A stretch of 64,000 nt of DNA, from the NCBI GenBank assembly GCA_003260075.1, contig QLIY01000079.1:178496-242495 (forward strand). The letters run 5' to 3'. Origin of the DNA: Phallusia mammillata. Taxonomy: Eukaryota > Chordata > Ascidiacea > Phlebobranchia > Ascidiidae. How positions within the stretch are numbered: the stretch's first letter is position 1; every line of letters starts with the position of its first letter. Made by a program: the position numbers and the translations under genes. This document shows, in pieces, positions 11,951-25,401 of this stretch. The notes under the pieces are model-generated. The model had not been told where the DNA came from and did not search any database. It saw nothing but the letters and a program-made list of their open reading frames with translations.

Positions 11951-13390
11951 GGGTTCAATTTGAATAAAACTTTGATTAAGGCCTGACTTTACACTCGGAA
12001 AAATTTAGTCGTATTTTTACGTTGGCTAATATATCTTTAAGCATGATTCGGGCTTAGTATTGAAAACATTTCGAGTCCGTTCCCCCTTATAAGTCAATTT
12101 GGTGCTGTGGGTCAAGTTTGCATAATACAATATCTTATCATGTGTTCAGGTTCTTGACAGAAGTTTTGCTTAAATGTGACTTTACGAGTATGTAATGTGG
12201 CATATTTTATTCAGTAAGCTAACATGACCCCCAAAAAATGTGTCGTGATCGGTAATGTTGATCACTGTACTTTTCACAAATGGACAAACCTGTTAAAAAT
12301 TTTTTTATTAGTGTTTAAAACTGGACTTTAATATTTTAATTTTAATGATATCTTTTTTGGTGAATCATTTGAAAACGAAGTAGATCGTCTTGTCGGTTCG
12401 ATAGGGAAATATATTACTAAATTCAAGCTCTTTTCAGGACCAGGAAAATATGTCTCGCAAATATTACACAGACGCGGAGGCACTTCAGACCTTCCGCATT
12501 CGGGGTGTCAGGGTTCGAAGCAACGACGAATATCCAATGCGAAGGGATGTCACGCAAACTCCAACTCTCTCGCTGCTGGGAAACAGAATATAGCGACTCA
12601 ATTTTCCACGGCTGATGCGACAGATAGGAAATGAAGGGCATCGTTGTTGTAAGTGGGAGATCCCACACACGTACCGGTGTGCGTTGGACTCGCTTCATCG
12701 ACGAACAATACGCACTTAATTCCAATTACATGCACTCGCACGCGTTCGTTGTCATGGTGATGCTTGTGAGGCAAAACGTGGGGGGGAAGGGGTGCTCTCG
12801 AGGGCGTTCGGGATAAAGTGACTGTCACATAGTTGTGTTGAAAAAAAAAGCTCGTACAATTTGGACCAAGCGCAACGCAACTTGAAGCAAGTATTTCAAG
12901 ATATAACGGTTTTACCATGAAACGTGGTCATTTGGCAAATCTGTTTTCACTACGTTCTATTGAATGTAAAATGAGTGGCACATAGTTGTGTTGAAGAAAA
13001 ATGCTGGGAAAAATTGGACCGAAGATTGTAAAACATTTCGCCTAAAGGTTTACCATAAAACAAGTCTGTTTCTAATTATAGATTCTCCTGTTCAACTACG
13101 CTACTTGGGTACCAGCATGCTTTTTGCCAATGTTGGATATCAAAGTTGAAACTTTGAAAACAACATTTTTGCAACAATTGAATATATTTGGAGGTTTGAT
13201 CAGCTGATTGTGAAACAACACAATCAATTGTGGCCACATTAAAGTTAAAATACTTTTTGGGGCTAGGGTCTTTTTTGAAACATAACGAAACGGCTTAAAA
13301 CTCACAAAAAAGGACGAAGAGCGCTACTTTTCTGAAACTTTTCGTTTTTACTACCAACAGAATTTAGGACCTGTACCAGTTGGTCTAACC
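11951..13390. other. Non-coding stretch, nothing recognised
   Basis: Short overlapping frames near 12.4-12.9 kb have no recognisable motifs. A related 'gtggcacatagttgtgttgaa' phrase occurs near 12825 and 12974, a small diverged repeat. Confidence 0.4.
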
Positions 13391-13694
13391 CAGTGTTTCA
13401 CAACCGTTAAGAACTAGTGCCCCCAAGTGATCGTCAACCCCTCCTCACTAATAATAATGTAAAATTATGTTCTTTACAAAAGAAAAAAATTGGGTTACCA
13501 ATGACAACGGCTTACTGAACATAAAATGCCCAATGTAGTTATTTCGAATATTTAAAGGTGTTAAACTTTACATGTGTCTTTTGGTGCTGTTTAACGGTGG
13601 GTGTCGCTAGTACCAGACCCTACACTCGAGTTATACCCTGAATAACAACACCTGTCCCCTTTTGTAGCCGTAAGGCCTCGGTTAAGAAACGCTG
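13391..13694. mobile_element. hAT-type MITE
   Basis: 304 bp; left end CAGTGTTTCACAACCGTTAA and right end GGTTAAGAAACGCTG are inverted repeats with a few mismatches; flanks gtctaacc / atcaaacc agree at 6 of 8 positions. Confidence 0.6.
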
Positions 13695-14456
13695 ATCAAA
13701 CCCTAAGTCACGAGCTAGGTAGGAAAAACATTCATCATTTGTCAGTAATTGCATCCGCAGACTTGTCACTGTAAATTGAGACTAAATATTTGTATCAGGT
13801 GTCAATCACGTGGATAAACATGTGACCAAGGCCCTTGACACCGAAAAACCGGTAAAATAACTCGTCAAGAATCATGTAAGTGATATACACGAAACGCCAA
13901 TCATTGTAGACCTACGTGCTATACACGCTTAAACACCAACATGGTGTCAAGTGCTATCACTCAATGCCCACCGCAGCACGCAACGCGACCCCGGGATTGA
14001 AGTAACCCGACGCGGGCTTCGGGGTGTTGGTTTTCGGCCGGTATTTTGGCGGAATGCTGATGCTCGGATTTGCTATCTTGACATCAGCGACCCCCTGATA
14101 GGTAGTTTATCGCATAAAAATACCACCGATGTCGACGTTAACAGCCGTTGACGAACTTTGACTTGATGCGATAAAAAGGTGAAATTTGAAATCGGAAAGA
14201 CTGGCAAAAAATATGCGACGCATCATGTACGGTTGTTTACCTTGTTTGGAAGTTAATTTTTAATGCGTCCTTTGCTGCTTTGTACACCATAATGACAAAA
14301 ATAATTGAGTTGTATGTTGTCAACGGAGCTTTTCTTTTTATCGTGTCAAGTAGATTATTGAAATGTTTGAGGCTTTAATAAGCGGCAACAGGATAAACCC
14401 AAAAGACTTTAAAAGGTAAACAAACGAAACATTGCAAAACAGATCAAAAATAGACG

Positions 14457-14715
14457 AATTCTTACATACATTTAAGTCTTAACGAAGCATTTCATTGTAT
14501 AAAGTTAGCAAGTTATTCAAAAAATAAACAAACCAGCGATTGTTTGGCAAACTTAATCCCAAAGATTTAAGCACGTTACTACCCCCCCCCCAATTCTTAC
14601 ATACATTTAAGTCTTAACGAAGCATTTCATTGTATAAAGGTAGCAAGTTATTCAAAAAGTAAACAAACCAGCGATTGTTTGGCGAACTTAATCCCAAAGA
14701 TTTAAGCACGTTACT
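14457..14715. repeat. 124-bp direct repeat around a 10-C run (assembly joint)
   Basis: 14457-14580 and 14592-14715 are near-identical (aaagttagc/aaaggtagc, ggcaaac/ggcgaac); C run 14582-14591. Confidence 0.9.
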
Positions 14716-14803
14716 GCGAATACTGTATAGCAAAGAATATACTAATCATAGATGAGACCAAAAATAAGTTTAATTTGAACTACTTGATTGAAGTGTTATT
14801 ACC

Positions 14804-14868
14804 CTGATGAAGGCGACCTGAATAGGACGTTGAAATGTCGGTTGAAACAATATATTTGCCAGAAAAGA
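14804..14868 (+). repeat. Hammerhead-like retroelement end, CCTGATGAAGGCG family
   Basis: CTGATGA at 14804-14810, stem GGCGACC/GGACGUU around an AT-rich loop, GAAA at 14832-14835, GTCGG, then 'tttgccagaaaag'. No strand for stem III closure or cleavage site recognised. Confidence 0.55.
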
Positions 14869-16073
14869 ATCATTTAGTTTGTATTTGAACATTACATTTT
14901 GTGCTTTTGCCACAAAGTAAAAATCACTGTAAAGTTGAGAACACAAAACAAAAGCGACTCAAAGACAAACTTGAGCACTGTTTTTTTTTGCTTTTGCGGC
15001 GTACACGAAAAATGCAAACAAGCGAAGGCGTTGGAAAAAAACATGGTACAAATCGCAGCAAGGCACTTAAGTTATTATCGGTGCCCCACAAGGAGTATTA
15101 ATATCTTAAGCGACCAAAGAAACAAGTTTGCAACGCGATAACGGCGTGGCTTTCACATTCCTCGCGCACAACAAGCAGAAAAAATCAAGTTTAAAGGTTA
15201 GGTTGATATTTCGGGCAGTGGCGGGCAGCAAGGCTTATTTATAGCCACCTTAGAGGCTTAGTCGGTGTGTGCGGTTTCTTAATATCAACCCCACCCCTTT
15301 AATAATAGTCAATTACAGCAAGGTGTAACTAATAATTTGCAAAATCGGATCTAATTCGGGTTACTTGCAACCGAAACGGCAATGAGGCAAAACTAAGGTC
15401 GTGACCTTAAAAGGGCGCCGCCTTGTGACAATGTGGGTGTTGAAAATAGAGACAAACCCAAGTGGGTCAAGGTTGGGAAAATTGGCGTAGTTCAAATTGT
15501 CCGTATGGGCTGAAACAGTGTTATGGAAACGGAAAGTGAAATTTCGAACGAGTTGGGTGGTTCGCCTGTCATGTGGGGCACCGGAATTTAGTCTACATGT
15601 CAACAATTGTCGTTTGAAGTGAATTGTTTTATAACGTACGAGCTATATCGACCTCCACTTACGCCTCTATCAGAGGTAACTGACAAAAAATTGCTATTTT
15701 ACAATCGCTGGGTTTCCAGAATTTGTACCTTCCGTGGTAAAGGTAAATTGGTAACACCGGTAAATTGGTAACACCTTAACACACCAATACAGTCATAAAT
15801 GTGTTACACTAGTTACGCAAAAAAAGTATGAATGCCTGCGCATGTTGGTTGCATGAAACTAGTTCGAAAGTAAGCAAACAATTAAAAAAAAACAATCTTT
15901 GAAAATCTTTTTCTATAGTTTTTTGCGCCAAATCTTTTAGTTTTAAGACTACGTCATTTGCCAGATGATGGTCCAGTAAAATATGGTTTGATCTAAAAAC
16001 AGCCGGAGAGCTGGCAGACAAAGTTGGATAGTAAATACGTTATGTTGCAAAGGTTTCAACAACCGCTGTTGTC

Positions 16074-16385
16074 AACGTCACAGCTAGGGACGAACTGCAT
16101 GATAATGTAAAAATACTAATTAGACAGTGAGTTAGGCTGAAAAGTTTAAGCACCACTGGTTTAGTCTGATTGTGTGTGTTATAGAATCTGGCCGTCTGTA
16201 GCGTTTGTTTGTGTTCGTGTAACTGCCCCCCCCCCCAACGTCACAGCTAGGGACGAACTGCATGATAATGTAAAAATTCTGATTAGACAGTGAGTTAGCT
16301 TGAAAAGTTTAAGCTCCACTGGTTTAGTCTGACTGTGTGTGTTAGAATCTGGCCGTCTGTAGCGTTTGTTTGTGTTCGTGTAACT
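16074..16385. repeat. About 150-bp direct repeat around an 11-C run (assembly joint)
   Basis: 16074-16225 and 16237-16385, few differences including a 2-nt deletion; C run 16226-16236. Confidence 0.9.
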
Positions 16386-16746
16386 CTGCCAAACGGGCTG
16401 GTCCTGAACAAAAAAATGTCCTATTCGATATTCCTGTCCAAGGGCGTGCCAGAAAAGAGATTAGCCCTACTAAACATGTAATGCAATCGATACAACCGCA
16501 CACTTTTGAATGGCGCGACCAAATATAGCATGGAATGTATAGGATGCTGCAAAATCATCGGCACTAATCTTGAAATAAGATACTTCTTCTCGTAAAGATA
16601 CAATCACGACTGGACTAATGTCGCTCTTAAATGCCGCAAAACATTGTTGCAGGGACAAGATTTTAAAAGTAATTTGATGCCAAGATCCACTTAATGCAAG
16701 TTAGCGAACTGTGTTGTTAGGGCCAACTGCTTAGTATGTGAAATTC

Positions 16747-16872
16747 TTGATTCAAATCTGCTTGATACGCCATTTTTTAATTCAGTTTTTTTTTGCTGGA
16801 CGGGCCCCCCCCCCCTTGATTCAAATCTGCTTGATACGCCATTTTTTAATTCAGTTTTTTTTGCTGGGCGGG
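16747..16872. repeat. 58-bp direct repeat around an 11-C run (assembly joint)
   Basis: 16747-16804 and 16816-16872, differing by one T in a T run and ggacggg/gggcggg; C run 16805-16815. Confidence 0.9.
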
Positions 16873-17015
16873 ATTTTCTAATAGTTGCATTTTTCGTAAA
16901 ATCCATTTCCGGCGCATTGCACTTTTATGCACTTTTTCATGCGACAAGAATTTTAATTCAAAAATTACTCCCACAAAATTACAAGCAACAAACAGTGGAC
17001 TTGAAAATCACATCT

Positions 17016-17075
17016 AAAGTAGGATTCGAACCTACGACTTACGGACTTAGTCTATATACACTGGTTACATATTCA
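17016..17075 (-). repeat. tRNA-like relic
   Basis: Minus strand carries GTAGGTTCGAATCCTAC, a perfect T-arm with canonical B box. The rest of the cloverleaf is degenerate. Confidence 0.5.
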
Positions 17076-18210
17076 CTTGCAACGAGCTTTAGGAATCGTA
17101 ATTTTTGAAGACAGAAAACGAACCAAGTCTAAATAAAACAGACAAACCAACAAACAATCAGCAACAATAAGCTGTTAACAATATCGGTCCTGAAGTCGAG
17201 CACCACTACCCATCAATACCACACAAAAGTATAACGAATAATTATCTAAATCTAAACAAAACAAATTTATCAAATGCAGAAAGACAATGAGTTGCTTGAA
17301 AGCAGCAACACCACAGCAATGCTTCTCTGAGGGTGACATGAAAATCAAAGGGAAACTGTCAGGCCAAACTGAAACATTTGAAGCTGTACAGAAAGTTTAA
17401 AGCGTAGAGGTCTTAACATAACACTTCGTCCATCACATTATGGCGTGCAAAGTTGAACTGGAGACTGACACAGGGAAACCATATGAGAAGCAAAGTTGGC
17501 TCGTCCATGCAAGCGTCGGGATTTTAAACAAACAAAGCAATGGGTTTGGCAATGAATTAAAGCTACCACAAGAAAACAAAGCTATTTCCTAAAAGTTATT
17601 TGATGGAAAATACAAGTATTATTACTTTTAAATCTCCGTATTGGCACAAGTGTTTGAACCATCGATTACAATGCGATTATAGGCCGATGGCCGATTTAAC
17701 ATGGGGTGGTTTATGTCAAAAATGTGTTTTTTGCAAAACCGACTCTTTACTGTCGTCTAGCGTTTACAAATTATGCCGAAAAAGGCAATAAATATGTAAT
17801 ATGCTCACTGAAATATGGCTTTCAATAAGCAATTCACTACCGCCATCAAGCGTAGATAAAACTATGCAAGTAATATATGTGCAACCGATGTGCAATCGAC
17901 GTGCGCAAACAGTTACATCTAATAAAGTGAAATACAACACGAAGAAGTGTGATGACATGCCCGAATCAAACCCGTCTCAATTTATCTGCACACCGAACCC
18001 GGTTTACGACGCCTGTACAGCATTTTCTAGATACGTAATGTCCAATAAGAGATGCTCGTCGAGGTCGAGCAATGCCTCTTTACAAGTGTTTGACCTGTAT
18101 GTTATTAATTCAGTGACTGGTGTATTTTTCTGATTTAGTTTAAGCTGTGAGCTTCCATTGCGTTGAAGCAAAGGCTTCAGTTATTTTGCCCAAGCTAACA
18201 CAATACACCA

Positions 18211-18262
18211 ACGTGGGGTTAGAACCCACAATCTTGTCAGTAAAAGATGCTAACTATTTAAA
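18211..18262 (-). repeat. Decayed tRNA-like SINE
   Basis: Minus strand has a good T-arm/B box (GTGGGTTCTAACCCCAC), but the A box is poorly conserved. Lies just downstream of ULK3. Confidence 0.45.
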
Positions 18263-18263
18263 C

Positions 18264-18300
18264 CAGTGTTTTCAACCTTTTTTGGGCATAAAACGACAAC
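18264..18300. mobile_element. hAT-type MITE left-end fragment
   Basis: CAGTGTTTTCAACCTTTTTT is a typical hAT terminus. I found no matching right end before the ULK3 terminal exon, so only this end is annotated. Confidence 0.35.
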
Positions 18301-18544
18301 AAAATTCACTTCAACGAGTATGTGTAACGTTCAACTTGATATGTTCGATCAGCCATACATGTCACTGCTTTTGGCATCAAACACAAAGCTAGCAACTTTA
18401 TGTGTAAATGTTACGTCTCTACACCTGAAACAAGGTCAGTGCAAGTTAACATTTATGACCTTTATGAAATACCACGAAAACACGACAGTTACATCGGACC
18501 AAATGGCTGAAAGACGATCTAGACCAACATATTTAAATTGACAA

Positions 18545-18643
18545 CTACTTACGTTGAGTGTGTTCTTCCACCTCCACACCGCCACCATGTGTTGAAGAAG
18601 TTAATGATGTAGAATCTATTCTTTTGACTTGAACTTTAGTAAC
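18545..18643 (-). CDS. ULK3: ULK3 exon 14 (terminal, C-terminal tail)
   Basis: 99 nt including TAG. Using acceptor GTGTTAAG in phase 0 it reads [20 protein letters not shown] and then [12 protein letters not shown] before the stop. The acceptor has a weak pyrimidine tract, and the tail is not conserved, so this exon is the least certain. The stop sits inside a donor-like GTAAGTAG; a further exon is possible. Confidence 0.7.
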   Translation of the reverse strand, partial: VTKVQVKRIDSTSLTSSTHGGGVEVEEHTQRK

Positions 18644-21600
18644 CTTAACACGGAATTTTGATTGTCAATGAAGTTTTATAACAACAAAGTTTAAGATAAA
18701 ATGGCAGGTTGTTTTTTCTTTGTTGTCACCTTTATTCTTGGGATATTAATTTTCAATCCCCTTTTAGATTTGTAAGCAGTTTGGACTTTGGGTTTTATCA
18801 TTTTAAAATCGAAGAAATATTTTTTATTTCTTTTTGTATTATTTTTATAAAAAAATAGAAAGTTTGTTAAACGATGGAACAGGTAGCATTGTTGAGAAAT
18901 ATTTTGAATTCAACACAACATGACTATACAATGAGCAACGTTCTGGTTGAAAAAATACAAGACAAAAATGGATTGCCATGGGATTTCTAGTTTCTTAAAC
19001 ATCTACATTGATTGAAAACTTACGCTTATATAATGTCTGATGGCTTCAGCTCGTCCCAGATGAAGTTGAATTTGTTCATGAAGAAGTTCTTTGCGTTTGG
19101 AAGCAACTTCAGCTATTTAACAATGTGTAAGTTACATTAACATTTTGTCAAGATAACTTTAACAATGTTTTTGGTTTCTTCCATCCACATTTGGCAAGCA
19201 ACGCCTAAATTCATTACACTCACAATAAGTCAGCTGCCAAAGTGCCACATGGTTTTGGAAATTATTTGTTTTTTGATTTTTAGAAAGTTGGTGACAATAT
19301 ATTTTATCCAATCAGGCTTAACTGGGTTATAGTTTTGACACTTGAGTTTCTTGTTTAAAGAAACAGAAATGGTTGGGATGGGATTAGAATCCACAACAGT
19401 GGGAGCACAAGGCCGTTGCGCTTACCACTTGGCTTTTTGGGGTTTGCTGCTGAGTTAAAAGACATAACTGGCATTTAAGCAACATGTTATTCGTTTCCAT
19501 TTAACTTTGTCTGTGATGAAATTAAAAATAAGGTCAGTCACAAATTGTGTTTTGCTCATGCAGACAACCAGGTTTATCCCATTGGTTAGATTCTACAGAA
19601 ATCATACAACGTAACTGAAGAACTGATCGACCCCAAAACAGTCACAATACTATTGCTGTGATTACTTGTGTCAAGCAAGCACAGGCTTTTGGTAACACTT
19701 AAATTGAACTTTATTTTCAAAGATGGACCTTACTTGAGTTATGTTATTAAGGCAGTGTTTTACTTCAAAGTGCTGTTACACAAGAACAAAAAATAAATGA
19801 GAGCATACCATTAGTAGTAATATGAAAAACGGAAGTCATTTTCGCTCCCAGGGTGCACTACTTAAGAACTAGTGAATTACAGTAATGTTTTTTTCCCCCT
19901 TAAATCAGAACCAATCTTCTCACCTTCAAGGAGAGGAATAAGTTCACCCAAAGCTTTGGTGTAAAGATCCAAAGCGTCTTCAAATTTTTCCTCCAGCTCC
20001 TGGAAACAACATAAGTTGTCAGTTGTCACATAAAAGTCAACAGTTTTTCTTTAAGGTTGTGTGCTTGGCAAAAACAAAGAGTGCAACTAAACCAACTTAA
20101 GATTTCTAGCTTAATGTTTTTTTTTTACAAAACCTTTATGGTTTTCGATCATTCAATTGATCAAAATATCTCAATATTACCTTGCTCCTTCCAGCAAACA
20201 AAAGTTGGAGACCATTTATTAAATCTGGATTGTCTCTTGATAATTCAACTGCAAAAAATAAAAAGTTAGAATTGGTCTGTTGAGCTAAGAAATTAAGAAA
20301 AGAAATAATAAAGCATGAACGACCAGATAAAATACTTACAAAGTTTTTCTCTTGCTGATTCTTCTGTCACTGGTTTTTGTGGTTTGCTTCTTTGCTTCAA
20401 ATCTTCAGCCCTTGCACAATATTCCTTAACCTGTGTACAAGATTTTGCACATACTGAAATAGTTTGAAAACAATCACAGATTCAGGCAATTTTAAGTACT
20501 TATGTTCAGATGTGTTTCTAAGCCTTGTTCATGCCTGTGACAGTTTGGCTGTCACTGTATTTTGTAACTAATAAGATCCAGCCATGCAAATACAGTTAAA
20601 AAACACTGGTTGAAGTTACAATCACAGAGTGAACAAGTCACATTTTGCTGAAAGAAACAAGCTCCAAGGGAAGCGCCAAACACACTAATGAAGAGGAGAA
20701 TAGATACAGAATGCTTTAGTTTTCAAGCATGTTGTTTTTGGGTGAAAATTATTGTAAATTGCTATGGCTGAAAAGTTTTAACTTCCAAGATTAAAAACAT
20801 ATTACTATCAGACATGGGGTCGAATACACGCGTCCTGCATTCGAATACTTAACGAATACCTGCATGACTGTATTCGAATTCATGAATAAAAACCTACAAC
20901 AATTTGAATTGTATTCGAATAAGTTTACTCAAGCTTTAGTATTCATGAATTGTTGGTTCAAAAGATAACATCAACTATTCGAATTGTATTCATGCACTAT
21001 CGAACGAAAACCAAAATCATTCGAATACAGCACGAAGGTGGCCAAACCTGTATTCGAATGCATTCGAATACGAATGACGAATACGAATTGCCCCATGTCT
21101 GATTACTATTACCTTTATTCTTAACGAATCCTTTTTGTGTTTGTCTGGTTCATCTAAAGAATAAACAATTTCCCTTAGTTAAAAGCACTTTGTAGTGGGA
21201 CCCGCTTATCATCAAGGCAGCATGTTAAAACCAGCTTAAGACGATTAGGATCAAACTACAGTTAAGTAAAGTAATGCTTGTTGTATTGATCTGTTCAATA
21301 AGGTTTTGTTCAACAAAAACATGTTTAAGATTCTATTTGAATAAGATTTTACAGAGACAGCCAATACCTTTACAGCATTTATTACTTCCAACACAGAAAT
21401 TTCACAATTTACACTGTTTTGAACAATCCTAGTATAATATTTATGCTATGATTGTTCCGTAGTGAAACAGCATCGAAATATAACTTACATTGGACACTGT
21501 TTACAGACACAGACAACCTTACTGTCACGTTCCCGTTTTCACGGGTACGCAAAAGATGGGACTGACTATCGGAAGTTCTTTAACAACTAACGCTCGTGTA

Positions 21601-22480
21601 CTCTGATCGGCAAGAAACCCTACCTTTTACATTTATTCACGTCCAACCACAACCAAAACAACAATCCAGCACTACTTCGCAGTTATCTCTATCTTCTTCT
21701 CTGTTATATTATGTTATATATAATATCGTTAGACGGGGGCGCTTATATATCTTGCATTACAATGAACAGGAAAAAGGGCGTTAATTCGCTGTGACGATTT
21801 CCTTCAGATTAAACAATGAACACTGCAACGGGCAACGGCGACGCGATAAAAACTGGCACGCTTGTAACAATGACACACAAAAGCGCCTGCAACGAAAGAC
21901 TTTAGACGTACAGAAATTACCCGTGATGCGTGGTAATTGGGTAGTGGGATGTTGTCATGGGGCGGTCTAGAATATTTGTGACACTTACTATAGATTTAAC
22001 TTTGCAAAAATTGTCTTTTACTGTTACGTCGTGAAACACATCAGATTATAACTCACAGTATATCGCAGGAACAAGATATTCCACAGCTTGGGAATAAAGT
22101 TTTATGGCTTTTTTGACATTTCCGTTCTGATCTTCATTCACAGCTTGTACCAAAATGTTGGTCTGTAAAAGTAAATGTGATGAAACAAAAACACTTGTTC
22201 GCACCAAGCAGGGATGATAAAAATATAAACATTCCAGTTTAAAGTCAAGCTGTGTGTTTTAAGCACTCTTTTTGACAAAATGCTGGAACAAACTGGTGTT
22301 AGACAAAAAACTGTTTTGAAAATTTTTGCTCAAAACACTAAAAAGTTGGCCTGTTTTAACATGTACAACTAAATATCCATGGGGCGCAGGAATTACAAAA
22401 TATTTTCTTTAAAGTTGGGCTACTTTAAACAACGTTTTGGGACCACTAAAATTACCTTTTCATGTTTTTTGAAAAAAAAA

Positions 22481-22574
<94 letters not shown>

Positions 22575-25354
22575 GCAACCAGGATTAACTAAAAACGAAA
22601 CTGGCAATGATGTAGAATAAAATGTAAACAAAACTTTGTTTCCTCTGATTAACAGTAATTTTTTTCAAAAAAAGGCTACTGTTAGATCAGTGGTTCCCAA
22701 CTGGGAAGGAATTCCTAACAAAGGATGAGGGGGGGGGGATTCAGCCGAGGGCCGATGTTCCAGGTCAACGAACGGATGTAGAAAAAACTCTTCGAACGAT
22801 ATTCGCTGTCGGGGATTTCGCTGCAATAATCTCATCAGAAGATTTTGACAATCACCAGATACAGTGGGGGTGGATGGAATCTAAATGAAACACAAAATAC
22901 ATAACCTGGTACAACTGATTTTACAGTTTCACAATCAGACTTGAATAAAAATGATATGATGTGGAATAAAATGTGGACAAAACTTTGTTTCCTCTGATTA
23001 ACTGTAATTTTTTTCTGTCAAAATATAGGCTACAGTTAGATCAGTGGTTCCCAACTGGGAAGGAATTCCTAACAAAGGATGAATTTTAGAACTTGAAGGA
23101 AAGTATTTATATTAATTTGTACATGCGGTTTGTAAATATACACTTAAGCTCTGGGAATATAACCTGCAAAGTTGATAAAAGACCAAATTTAAATGACCTT
23201 TGCATATACTATGTAGTCTATTAGGGAGGAATGAACATGTTTTGAGTTGTCAAGTGAGGAATTCATCAAAAGGTTGGGAACCACTAAGTTAGGTATTTAG
23301 TATGCAATTAAATGAAACTTGCAATTAACTAAAATTGACTGCTTGGGTCAAACTTCTCACCTCTATTGGTTGGTCACTTTGAATTTTCTTCTCAAGTTCT
23401 TCGAATGATTTTGAGGCAAAAGGAGCTCGCCCGAACAAGGCCTCATACAGGATAACACCGACAGACCACAAGTCAACCTGTCAAGTATTTCACATTAACA
23501 ATATATTGACAACTCCAGCCATAGACAGTTTTGCCAGGGTGGTAATATTCTTGTCAAATGGTTTTGTATTTAAGATGAGGACTCATTTCATGAGCAAGTT
23601 TTTCTAGGTTTGTCAACGATACTTTACCAATTTCCATGCGCTTTTAGGCAGCTTTTGGACTTAATTTGTATTTACTTTTGCACAGCAGTTTTGGGGCTGA
23701 TTTTGTCAAGGATTAGGGCCGGTTTTTAAACCTGGCAACACTAGACATGATATTGAGTTAAGGGACAGCTACATGCATTTACTTGCTGTTTTGATCTTAT
23801 ATTAATTTAATTTTTAACACAAAAACCTAAATAAGTTTTTTGCACTTTTATCAATTAATTGTTAAAAAATCCTTTTTTAAACTTGTTTTGATATTTCATT
23901 ACCTTTGCATCATACTGGTGTTGTAGTATCATCTCTGGAGCCATATACAATGGTGAACCGCGTATAGAGTAATCTCTGGATGCTTCAACATATTGGGCAA
24001 ATCCAAAATCTGTAACAATACATAGATGTTTGCCTCACATGTGTTGTTAAGAAAGATGCATAACCAATTTCTAGTAATTTCTCATTTTACTTGTTTTTTT
24101 TGTGTTTTTTTAAACTCAAACACTGTTTATCTAACTAAATATAAAAATGAAACCTTGTCTTATTTATCTACATTACTTGCATAAACTAAAAAACTATTCT
24201 GCCAAAAAAACAACATAGTTGTTGGGCAGTAAAAACATTGTTGTATGTTTTAAGAAATCATTGACCTTAGCTTTACAACCAGAGTGAAGCTAGATAGCAA
24301 TCGCTATTGCGCTAAAACTAAAAAAGATACGGTACTGAAATTTGGGGGGGGGGAGTTTCAGCACACAAACTTTCGAAAAAAATTTTTTTTCAGTTATTAA
24401 TATGTGTATGTTGAAATTAATATTCGTCGATATGAACGTCATAACGCCAGGGGTACTCCATAAAATGTCTTGCAGAGTCTTCTACTAAACACATGCTTCA
24501 AAATAAGCCTGTATGTTTTAAGAAATAATTGACCTTAGCTTTACAAACCAACAACTAACCAGCAATTTTTAACACAGGATGTTCATATGATGTCAACAGG
24601 ATATTTTGTGGTTTGAGATCCATGTGAGAAATATTGTGGGAATGGAGCAATTGAAGAGCAGAAGCTGTAACAATCAACAATGTGAAAATATATATGGGAG
24701 CTAAAAACAAGTTGTAGGGGTAATTTTCTCACAAAAATATTCACAACTTGTTACTTTACAAATCAATTACAAATTTAGAGTTATTTTGTTTCTAGTCTTG
24801 CATTGAACAAAATCTACTATTGTCATCAATAACATCTATTGTGCAAGCTAGCTTCCATAACTCAAATTTATAATTGTACCTATCTGCTTCTCACTGTTAC
24901 TCTCTCAGTAATTTTGTAGATAAATGTAGTAGAGGAAACTTAATTAAATTCTAAATTTTGCACAACAACAGTAAAAGCAAGTTTGTCAACCTCTTTTGGG
25001 CATTTAACTATATTATATGATTAACTGCATCATGTTTTTACATATGCCATGATTGGGGGTTGGGGGGGGGGACTAGCTTCCATAACTCAAATTTATGATT
25101 GTACCTATCTACTTCTCACTGCTACTCTCTTAGTAATTTTGTAGGTAAATGTAGTAGAAGAAACTTAATTTTCTAATTTTTGCTCAACAACAGTAAAAGC
25201 AAGTTTGTCGACCTCTTTTGGGCATTTAACTATATTATATATATGATTAACTGCATCATGTTTTTACATATGCCATGATTGGGGGTTCCAATCTTCGTGC
25301 ATTTAACCCAGTGGTCTTCAACCTTTTTTAAAGGCGACCCCAATTTAAGAGAAA

Positions 25355-25401
<47 letters not shown>

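Larger units (their letters stand above)
22600..23082. repeat. Duplicated segment on both sides of ULK3 exon 7 with a 10-G run
   Basis: 22600-22728 recurs at about 22955-23082, both ending 'aacaaaggatga'. G run 22729-22738 follows the first copy and cuts exon 7. The small 22573-22728 contig looks like the other haplotype of 22940-23082 placed beside it. Confidence 0.75.

Noticed and set aside
22481-22572. G-quadruplex regulatory element
   Set aside because: Perfect purity, long length and coincidence with assembly joints make a coded gap more likely than functional DNA.
22837-22843. CTGATGA-like word near 22.84 kb as a hammerhead core
   Set aside because: It is part of ULK3 exon 7 coding sequence and has no stem II or GAAA partner.
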